64,000 nucleotides of DNA from Buddleja alternifolia (Eukaryota > Streptophyta > Magnoliopsida > Lamiales > Scrophulariaceae): the NCBI GenBank assembly GCA_019426215.1, contig CM033404.1:25674843-25738842 (forward strand). Reading direction: 5' to 3'. The notes below the pieces were generated by a model. It did no database searches, was not told where the DNA came from, and was given only the letters and a program-made list of their open reading frames with translations. The stretch's first letter is position 1. Each line of letters starts with the position of its first letter. The translations under genes and the position numbers were made by a program. Positions 56,270-64,000 of this stretch are shown in pieces.

Positions 56270-56801
56270 GACTAACAAAATGAACCTGGGAGATATCAAG
56301 CTAGAAAACACCAACACTCCATTATATAGGTTTGCGGGAGAAGCGGTCCAGCCAGTCGCACAAATTACTCTGCCTATTTCTTTGGGAGAGGAGCTTAACC
56401 GAAAAACCCGTCTGATAAAATTTCTGATAGTCGATACGCCCTCAGCTTACAATGTGATAATGGGAAGGCCAGCTTTGGTTTCCTTTGAGGCAGTGATCTC
56501 TATAACTCACATGAAAATCAAGCTCCCCACGCTAGAAGGAGAAGGAGAGGTGTCAGGAGACCAAAGTATGTCTAGAAAGTGTTATGTGGCATCCTTGGGA
56601 AAAGAAACAGGAAGCCAGGAAGACAAGAAGCGAAAAGTAGATTTCAAGACAGGTGGTCAGGAGAAGAAGATGGCAACATATGTAGAGCTTGTGGGTGAAC
56701 TCATGAGTGTCGAAGTAGTTCCAGGAGATGCAAAGAATACGGTAATGATCGACTCTCACCTAGAAAGAGAGTTGAAGGAGAAACTAGTAAAAGTCTTATA
56801 A
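56270..56801 (+). pseudogene. Gypsy protease C-terminal part
   Basis: Frame with NKMNLGDIKLENTNTPLYRF, AGEAVQPVAQITLPISLG, IKFLIVDTPSAYNVIMGRPA, then a Lys/Glu-rich linker, ending in a stop at 56799. The active-site DSGSS block expected just upstream is missing because of the insertion at 54980-56265. Confidence 0.8.
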
Positions 56802-57663
56802 GAGCACGTTAACGTTTTCTCTTGGCCAGCAGACGATCTAGTTGAAATAGACCCTATTGTAATACATCACGATCTCAATGTATATCCGGATGCCCAGCCG
56901 GTAACCCAAAAGAAGCGGCATTTTGGGCCTGAAAAAGACGCAATCATCAAAGCCAAGCTGGAAAAACTGCTGAACGCAGGACATATCGCGGAGATACAAT
57001 TCCCTGAATGGGTTTCCAACGCGGTTCTAGTACCAAAGGGGGGCAATAAATGGAGGATGTGTATCGATTTTTGAGACCTAAATTTGGCTTGCCCTAAAGA
57101 TCATTACCCCTGACCCAGGATAGACCAGCTGGTCGATTCGACAGCTGGTTTTGAGCTGCTCAGCACGATGGACACACAGAGTGGATATCATCAGATACCA
57201 CTAGATGAAGAAGATCAAAAAGAAGTTAGCTTCATTACTTCATTTGGCACATATTGCTAGATTTGCAGCAGTGTCACCAGCGTCCACGCAGAAGATTTGC
57301 AGCAGACATTCGAGACCTTAAGAAAGTATAGAATGAAGTTGAATCCAGCTAAGTGTGTGTTCGGAATTAAAGGTGGAAAATTTCTCGGCTACATGGTCAC
57401 AGAGAGGGATAGAATTTAACCTCGAGAAGATAAAGGCCATTCAAGACATGAAGGAGCCACGTAATGTCAAAGAGGTGCAACAGTTGAATGGAAGAGTTAT
57501 GGCTCTAAGCCGCTTTATCTCGAAATCAGTAGAGAAGAGTCTGCCATTCTTTAAGGTGCTAAGAAAAATAGACGGGTTCAGTTGGACGGAGGATTGCAAA
57601 CGTGCCTTCGCTAAAGGAGTATCTAAGATAGGTGCCATTACTGACCAAGCCTGTGCTAGGTGA
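56802..57663 (+). pseudogene. Gypsy reverse transcriptase, YVDD lost
   Basis: Blocks in order: VIHHDLNVYPDAQPVTQKKR, EKLLNAGHIAEIQFPEWVSN, KGGNKWRMCIDF followed by a stop (57073), DHYP then a stop, TMDTQSGYHQIPLDEEDQKE. Near 57258 a stop and a deletion remove the part that should carry the YVDD catalytic pair; sequence resumes at TLRKYRMKLNPAKCVFGIKG and GKFLGYMVTERD. The thumb/connection part (57441-57663) follows: NVKEVQQLNGRVMALSRFIS. It cannot polymerise DNA. Confidence 0.85.
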
Positions 57664-58435
57664 ACCACTGCTATTATATATATCGGTAGAGAAAAAGGCC
57701 GTCAATACCGTCTTGGTCAAGGAGGAAGAGAAAGTGGAGAGGTCGGTATATTATGTTAGCAAGGTGCTAAGTGATGCTAAAACAAGGTACTCAGAGATAG
57801 AAAAACTAACATTCTCCGTGGTGATAACAGCAAAGAGACTGAAACCATACTTCTTAACATATAAAATTATAGTAAAAACCAACCAGTCGTTAAAAACGGT
57901 GCTGGGGAAAGCAGGTACGTCAGGAAGGCTGGTGAAGTGGGCCGTAGAGCTACGAGAATTTGAAATTGAATATGTACCTCACACGGCCATTAAGGCACAA
58001 GTGTTAGCAGATTTTGTTACCGAGATGACAAAGCCCGAAGAAAAAGAGGAGGAGAAATAGAAGACATGGCTACTACATGTAGATAGGTCGGCCACTCATA
58101 CCGGCAACGGGGTTGGAATCCTACTGACCACCCTAGAAGGAGACCAACTGGAATACGCGGTAAAAATCGAGTTCAAGGCTAGCAACAATGAGGCCGAATA
58201 TGAAGCCTTCATCATTGGGCTAAAATTGGCAATAAAAGGAGGAGCAGAAAACCTGATAGTTTACTCAAATTCCCAACTGGTCACCAAGCAGATAGAAAGA
58301 GCTTATGAAGCAAAAGAAGAACGGATGGCGAAGTACCTGAAGATAATAGAATCCTTAAGGAAGAATTTAAAAATATTTGAAGTTCACCAAATACCGCTGC
58401 TGAGAACAACAGGGCTGACTACATGTCTGAACTAG
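57632..58435 (+). pseudogene. Gypsy RNase H and second RNase H-like domain
   Basis: First domain (57632-58060): LTKPVLGEPLLLYISVEKKA, VYYVSKVLSDAKTRYSEIEK, ending VLADFVTEMTKP. After a stop at 58058 a second domain reads LLHVDRSATHTGNGVGILL, FKASNNEAEYEAFIIGLKLA and LIVYSNSQLVTKQIERAYEA. A tandem second RNase H is characteristic of Tat-type gypsy elements. In the second domain the first Asp is kept (HVDRS) but the usual DGS is changed, and NSQ replaces the usual DSQ, so activity is unlikely. Confidence 0.82.
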
Positions 58436-58614
58436 GAAGCTCAATAGTAGACTGCAAGTCTAGACATATTACCATACAAACAACTGATCGATCATACATG
58501 GAAAATGAAGGAGAAGAAATATTCAACGTGACAGATGAGGCTGATTGGAGGACAACAATTATAAGATACCTTACCGATTGAACCCTGCCAGCAGATTGGT
58601 ACAATCGACAAAGA

Positions 58615-59760
58615 ATGCTCATGCGAGCTGAGAGATTTGCTCTCCTAGATGGGGTCTTGTATAAGAAGGGATTTGTTCAGCCCTATTTGAAGTGCATATC
58701 TATAGAAGAAGGGAAGTATATCTTGAGGAAAATTCACGAGGGATGTTATGGTAGTCATATTACAGGAGGGGCCCTTGCTGGCAAAACATTGAGAGCGGGA
58801 TACTTTTGCCCTAGTTTGAGAGGAGACGCTGCCGAGCTAGTCAAGAGCTGCAAGCAATGTCAGAAGCATGCCAACCTCATACTAAAACCAGCAGAATATT
58901 TGCATTCACTTAGCATTCCTAAAATTTTTGCCAGGTGGGGAATGGACATAGTTTGGACCTTTCCAGTAGGGCGAGCACAGAAGAAGTTCTTGCTGGTGGT
59001 GGTAAATTACTTCAGCAAGTGGGTAGAGGTGGAGGCATTAGCCCGAATAACAGAGGCAGAAGTAATCCGATTTCTCTAGAAGAATATAATATGTAGATAT
59101 GGTATTCCAAGAGAGATAATATCTAATAATGGATGACAATTCAGCGAGGTAAGATTGAAAGAATGGTGTGAAGAAATGGGAATCCAACAGCATTTCAGTT
59201 CGGTAGCACACCCTAGGTGGAGGTAACCAACAGAATATTAGTACAAGGACTGAAGACCAGGCTGGAGGAAGCAGGGGTAGCTAGGTGGATGAGCTGCAAT
59301 CAGTATTATGGTCCTACTAAACCACTCCCAAGACAACCATAGGAGAAAGCCCATTCCTATTAGTTTATGGAACCGAGGCTGTTATACCACCTGAAGTCAA
59401 GATACCCACTTTTCGGGTTCAACACTTCTAGGCCGAGCAAAATGAAGCCCGTCTGAGGGAGGAGTTCGACATAATAAAGGAGGGGAGGGAGATAGCATAT
59501 CGACGAATCAAGATATACAAACAGCGCATAGCGAGGTCGCAGGCAGCAAAAGTGAAGACACGGTCATTTCAGGTGGGGGACCTCGTGCTAAAAAAAGTGG
59601 ACACCACGCATGCTGTGAAGAAGCTAGGCCCAACTGGGATGGCTCATACAAGGTTACGAAAGTGTTAAGGGGAGGTGCTTACAAGCTGCAGAATGGTGAA
59701 GGCAGACGGCTGCCCAGGCCATAGAACATCCAGAACCTGAAGAAGTTCTATGTCTACAGG
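58615..59760 (+). pseudogene. Gypsy integrase, disrupted
   Basis: The zinc-binding block KIHEGCYGSHITGGALAGKT runs to SCKQCQKHAN (H..H..C..C). The core shows WGMDIVWTFPVGRAQKKFLL and FSKWVEVEALARITEAEVIR, then a stop at 59077. The next segment has CRYGIPREIISNNG with a stop where the second catalytic Asp region lies, then a damaged stretch to LLVYGTEAVIPPEVKIPT and FQVGDLVLKKVDTTH near 59570. Several stops. It would insert element cDNA into the genome if intact. Confidence 0.85.
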
Positions 59761-60860
59761 GTCAAGAAGGGAAAGAAAATATTTTGATTTGTTGTCTTTT
59801 TTATTATTATTGTAAACATCTAAATAAATGATTTCAGGAGAAATGTGAGCCTCTTTTGCAGAGCAGGAAAACTGCAAAATCAGCTAAGTATCCGCACTTA
59901 TTTATTCTCTTCTCGATAATTTATTTCCATTATTAATGCACCAGCATCTCATACGTTGTTGCTCAAAATGCTAACTTCGGGGGAGGTGGTGAGTGAAGGT
60001 AGACGGTGACTAGGAATATAACACCAGGGTGGGATACCAGGGTCCTTTTAGCCAAGTTCCATTCGGTTATGGATCTGGCAGGACCTACACCTAGAAAAAA
60101 TAAGGATGGATGTAATACTGGAGAAATAAGGACGGAAGGACGCGGCTCCGGCCTGTACCTAAGGGGAGATAAGGCAGTATTAGAGAGATAAGGTTGAGTG
60201 TGACTCTGGTCCACTCCTTTGGCTAGGGTGAGATCTCAGGTCCACTTTCGACGCCCTGGCGATATAAGGTGGGAAAGCGGCCCCCGGAGAATAAGGAAGG
60301 ATGCCGGGTGATACCCTGTCCAGGTGCAAGCCCGTGATGACTAAAAATATGAGGGACGGGATGGTGCAGGGAGTTATAAAGATGGCCAAAGGATACGTAA
60401 TGGTGAGTTCATGCATTTGCATATGTAATACCATAAAACATTTGTCACAAGTGCCTACCTGAAACTATTGATTGCTAAAACAGCTCGGCACGAAAGCACC
60501 TAACGTATAGCATGGTTTTCTTAATTTAGTGGATAATTTTCTTCCTTATGATAACACCCTGTAAACATGACAAAGTATGGTAAAGTTATAATTTCCGGTT
60601 TCTCAGATAGGAATTAACTTTTTCAGATACTATGTAACTCACCTATCCTACATGCAGAATATTGGAAAGACTGTTTCCAGGAGAATGCAAGGCAAGGGAA
60701 TTATAAAAAGAAACAGTGCATGATTAAACATTCAAACCCATTTCTAGGAAAGAGGAGGGCAAAAACATCCATCTGCCTATTAAGGCAGACCAACAAAAGA
60801 GATAAAAATATTGTTCACGAGTCACGCAGGCCTAAAAAAAATAATTCACAAAAGATAAAA
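59761..60860 (+). other. Gypsy spacer between pol and antisense ORF
   Basis: No gene is seen. The section 60100-60296 has six copies of ATAAGG (60100, 60126, 60169, 60188, 60264 and 60291) in a G-rich context such as GGAGATAAGGCAG and GAGAATAAGGAAGG, a decayed short-period repeat. Confidence 0.6.
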
Positions 60861-60863
60861 ACC

Positions 60864-62320
60864 CTACTCCTTGTTAGTAGGGGCATTTCCAACCACTTCA
60901 ATGGTTTCATCATCTTCCACAGCTAGCTGACCAACAGGATCCTCAACACAATTTCTAGTAGGATCCTTAGCAGGCTGATCAGCCGAATTGACCACATGCA
61001 AAGTCTCTGTAGCAAGAACAGGGGGAGGAACCACATTTGCTACTCCAAGAGTGGAGGCATCCGGCGCAACCTCAGTATCAAAAAACGAATCATCGCTTTC
61101 GGGTGGTGGCATGCCTCGTGCAGCAAACTGGGCTTTACACCCCTCAAAACCTTTGTAGAACTACTCCAGGGATTTGTCTTCAACTTTCTCGGTGAATTCG
61201 TCTGGGGCCAGGAAGGCATTCTTGACCTGTTCAGCAAAAGCTCGACCCTCATCGGAAGTGGGAAAAGCAGCAGCCCAAGTTTTCTTCTCCCTGACCAGAG
61301 TGTCCCGGAGCTCCTCTTCCTGCTCAAAAAGCACGTCCTGCAGCCTCTCTTCCAAAGTCTTAACCCTCCTGGACAACGCAGCGTTGCGCTGCTCTTGCTC
61401 TTGGACAACCCTCAAGGCTTTGAGCTCTTTTTTTTGCGCGGACTTCTCACTAGTCTCATAAGACTTAATTTTGTCCTGCGCTTTGCTCAATTTATTTTTC
61501 AGGTCAGAAAGCTCACCTGTGCACCTCAAAAATGACCTTCCCATCACTAGGAAGTACTGCGATAAGTTATGTACAAAGTCAGCAGGTCATATTTTAAAGG
61601 CAATTGATGAGAATCAAGCAAAAAAGAAGATATACCTTGGGAGTCATCTCCAGGGCTAGCGTGTCAACATCCTTGTCAGTCATTGATTCTAGCTAGTGAC
61701 AGTCAGTTGAGTTAGCCATAATTACCAAGAAGTTGCGTAGTGGGGAATGATCATTGCTCTTCAAAATGGAGGAGCCAGAAGCGTCTTGAGCCCTAGACCT
61801 GGTCTGATAGGCTAGCAGATTAGGAGAGTTGAAGGACAGGGGAGGGAACACATCCCTCAGGCGAAGGCTAGCGTAGCTGCGCTTCTGGGTGGGTGCCTCA
61901 AAAGAATCTTCAGCTCCAGAACTTTTCCTTGCTACAATCTCTTGGGCGCGAGCTGGATCACGACCTGGAGCAGATGACAAGGCTGGTGGAGAGATAGTTG
62001 CAAGGGGGACTACTTAAGGCTGCACTCTGGTTGGAAGACCGCCTGCTGGGGGTGGGGGTAGTATGGGAGGAGCCCTTGCAGCAACCCTCCTCCAGCGACG
62101 CTTAGCCTCAGCAAGGCGAGCTACTTCCATGATCTCAACTGCAAAACAATAATAAAAGCAAATGGTTAGCAACATGTCTAACACAATAATCCAGCAAAGA
62201 AAATTATCAAGACACAAACAAAACTACCTATAGATTCACCCTGCATATCAACAGCCCGGGACTCGGACCAAAATGATACAACAAGCTAGGATCAGTTAAC
62301 TTGCCAGTATTATACTCATT
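60864..62320 (-). pseudogene. Antisense ORF region of the second gypsy element
   Basis: Minus strand, from 62320: a block around MQGESIG, then MEVARLAEAKRRWRRVAARA (about 62131), SSAPGRDPARAQEIVARKSS to LRDVFPPLSFNSPNLLAYQT (61980-61693), then a heptad-like coiled coil at 61547-61161 (LSDLKNKLSKAQDKIKSYET, VKTLEERLQDVLFEQEEELR) and an acidic tail to 60864. Stops and possible introns separate the blocks. Position and strand match the extra antisense ORF of Tat elements and the similar region in the element at 9243-15788. The function is unknown. Confidence 0.6.
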
Positions 62321-62842
62321 CTAATTCAAAAATTCAACTATTTGTTCAAAATGAAGAGGTTTTGCATGAATGGGAGAAAGATTGTGGCCCTCATGCCTTT
62401 CCAGATGGTCATGAGGAAAGTCCCATACTACACCAGCGGTGGAGCAATGAAAAAAGAGTTTTTCTTCCAATCCTTTTCAGAGTGAGGATAGGAAGTCAAG
62501 AACTTTGCTGCACCCCTAGAAGTCAAATAAAAAATGCAGAAATCACTGTCGGACACCCGAGGAAGAAACAAAGCATAAAAAAAGCCCAAGTTCTAGTAAA
62601 GAAGGGTTAATTTTCCTACGTGGGCCTAGGCCCAGGTGGCCGATTTGCCTGGCTGGATTCGGGCTAAATTATGGAAAGACTTTGACCAAGAGGTAAAGAC
62701 AGATCAATATCAATTAAGAGGAAGATATGGCCCATAAATCAAGCTCTTACCACACTGGGCCTCCTTCAATGAAGGCAATCTAGTCTTAATCCTCGCTGGA
62801 TCTGCTGCTAGGCGCGCATCCTGATTTTCAGCTATCTTGATT
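62321..62842 (-). other. Upstream part of the antisense region, weak coding traces
   Basis: On the minus strand a short passage near 62460-62340 reads KLFFHCSTAGVVWDFPHDH and PIHAKPLHFEQIVEFLN, which recalls the start of Transposase_28-type ORFs, but stops break it. No separate gene is supported. Confidence 0.4.
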
Positions 62843-63084
62843 GGCCATTTTACCATAGTTAAATAAGGAAAGTAGCAAGCATCATTCCAGCTGCTATGAT
62901 TAGTCGAAAGCCTTCATGATTTGTATAAATAATCCCATTGAAGATGAATAAAACAAGATTTTTATGCTTTTACATTGTTATCCTGTCGAAATATACATAT
63001 ACATATATATTGCCTCATATATTGTACTCAATTATCCTATATAAAGTAATATAAATAATGTTGATGTGAATCAGACACACATCA
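62843..63084 (+). repeat. 3' LTR of the second gypsy element
   Basis: It is the partner of 52826-53068, with shared TTTACCATAGTTA, AGTAGCAAGCAT and GTTGATGTGAATC, and ends CACACATCA at 63084. It differs from the 5' copy at a dozen or so places plus a short AT-repeat change, so the insertion is clearly older than the COX6B intron copia. Confidence 0.75.
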
Positions 63085-64000
63085 CTAATAATTCAAAATT
63101 CTAAACACTTTTGGGATAAGTCATCCTGAACTAAGTGTCTTGAAAAAAGGGAGTTTCTCGAATCAACTGAGAAAATAGCTTGTTCAAAGTAACGATCAAA
63201 TGACTAACTCTAACTCTGAAGAATTGTCTGGATATCAAATCTATCTAGAAAAGATATTTCTGTCCCTGAACCACAATATCCAAGCGTTGAAGGATTCTAA
63301 GAGCCCCACAGGTCTGATGAGTTATCACCTTAGCCAGAGTAAACATTGATCTATTTTGTGTGAATAATGTGATTGCGATTAAATGTTCAATATCGCACTA
63401 TGTGTTTTGAATCAGGAGTTGGAAAGAAGTAAGAAGCTGGAGCATGGAGAAGTGATGATCAATGTTGGTAGCGGTCATAGTGTAACAGTCACACACATTG
63501 GAACCACTTCAATTAAATTATTTTCTGGACATTTATTATTGTTAGACGATCGCCTTGTTTTTCCCAATGGGCTGAAGAATATTGTTTCTATTCCTTCTTT
63601 AGTAAGGAAAGGTTATTTATTTTCCTTTGCTAACAATTCTTGTGACAGTATTTTAGAAATGAATGCATTGGCAGTGCGTCTTTGATAAATGGTTTATACT
63701 ATATTAATGTCCAAAATAATTGTAATGTTAATGTTGTAACAAGAAAGCGCAGTTTGTATGATACAAACTTAAAACTCTGGCACTTAAGATTAGATCATGT
63801 TGGGGAACATAAACTACATGAGTTAGAAAAGGATGGCGTCATAGACTCATTGGGATGGGATTTCCATCCCACTTGTGAGTCTTGTATTCACGGCAAGATG
63901 ACCAAATCCCCCTTCATAGGGAATTTTGAAAGAGCCTCTGAAGTCTTAGGTTTGATTCATACTGATGTGTGCGGTCCTTTTGGAAATGTGGTCCACAGTG
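63085..64000 (+). pseudogene. Ty1-copia fragment: pre-integrase and integrase start
   Basis: After about 300 bp without a clear frame, 63383-63685 reads GEVMINVGSGHSVTVTHIGT, LDDRLVFPNGLKNIVSIPSL and VRKGYLFSFANNSCDSIL (protease/pre-integrase linker). Then 63720-64000, in another frame, gives LKLWHLRLDHVGEHKLHELE, CESCIHGKMTKSPFIG and LIHTDVCGPFGNVV: the H..H..C..C zinc site and the first catalytic Asp of a copia integrase. It continues beyond the window. Confidence 0.85.

Larger units (their letters stand above)
52826..63084 (+). mobile_element. Degenerate Ty3-gypsy retrotransposon, Tat type
   Basis: It has paired LTRs, a primer site TTGGCGCCGTCTGTGGGA right after the 5' LTR (from 53070), then gag, protease, reverse transcriptase, RNase H, a second RNase H-like domain and integrase on the plus strand, followed by a spacer and an antisense ORF region. 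The extra RNase H and antisense ORF point to the Tat lineage. An LTR-like insert occupies about 54980-56265. Stops and deletions make it inactive. Confidence 0.88.

Noticed and set aside
1..64000. CRISPR arrays, rRNA, bacterial operons or biosynthetic clusters
   Set aside because: No evenly spaced identical repeats with unique spacers, no rRNA sequence and no co-directional gene cluster; the genes have plant-type introns.

Overview
The window is nuclear DNA from a flowering plant, most likely a eudicot; the species cannot be named from the sequence. The evidence is AT-rich DNA with GT-AG introns, plant-type transposons of nearly every order nested in one another, and two conserved single-copy-type nuclear genes broken into many exons. 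There are no bacterial operons, rRNA or CRISPR arrays.

Host genes, both on the plus strand. (1) A cytochrome c oxidase subunit 6b gene, five exons from 16419 to 24494 (196 aa), with three TGGGCY (site II) motifs upstream and a complete Ty1-copia element (17176-22189, target duplication ATTAT) in its first intron. (2) A queuine tRNA-ribosyltransferase catalytic subunit gene, 15 coding exons from 33522 to 50889 (396 aa). It appears complete: both catalytic aspartates, the CxCxxC...H zinc site and every splice phase agree. Its introns are filled with short inverted-repeat transposons.

Layout. 1-6889: right part of a CACTA (En/Spm) transposon with a decayed minus-strand transposase, a ~178-bp tandem array, a solo LTR (3451-4986) and a diagnostic terminus at 6889. 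6890-9242: remains of two LTR elements, including a minus-strand LTR with a tRNA-Met-type primer site. 9243-15788: a defective Ty3-gypsy element keeping gag/protease remnants, an antisense ORF region and its 3' LTR, with a 909-bp hAT-type element (10686-11594) inside it. 15789-24565: the COX6B locus. 24883-25560: two small inverted-repeat elements. 26590-31690: minus-strand Helitron remnant (helicase followed by an RPA-like gene), invaded by a solo LTR (28266-30261) that itself holds a SINE. 31765-32216: an LTR fragment and an inverted-repeat element. 32250-50889: the TGT locus. 51402-52320: a Helitron-like 3' terminus beside a Myb/SANT-like gene fragment. About 52826-63084: a degenerate Ty3-gypsy element of Tat type with two RNase H domains, an antisense ORF region and both LTRs. 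63085-64000: start of another copia fragment that runs off the window.

The two host genes are not functionally linked; they are islands in a transposon landscape. I see no new gene system. The points most worth following are the antisense ORFs shared by both Tat-type elements, the inverted-repeat family concentrated in the TGT introns, and the apparent capture of a Myb/SANT fragment by a Helitron.
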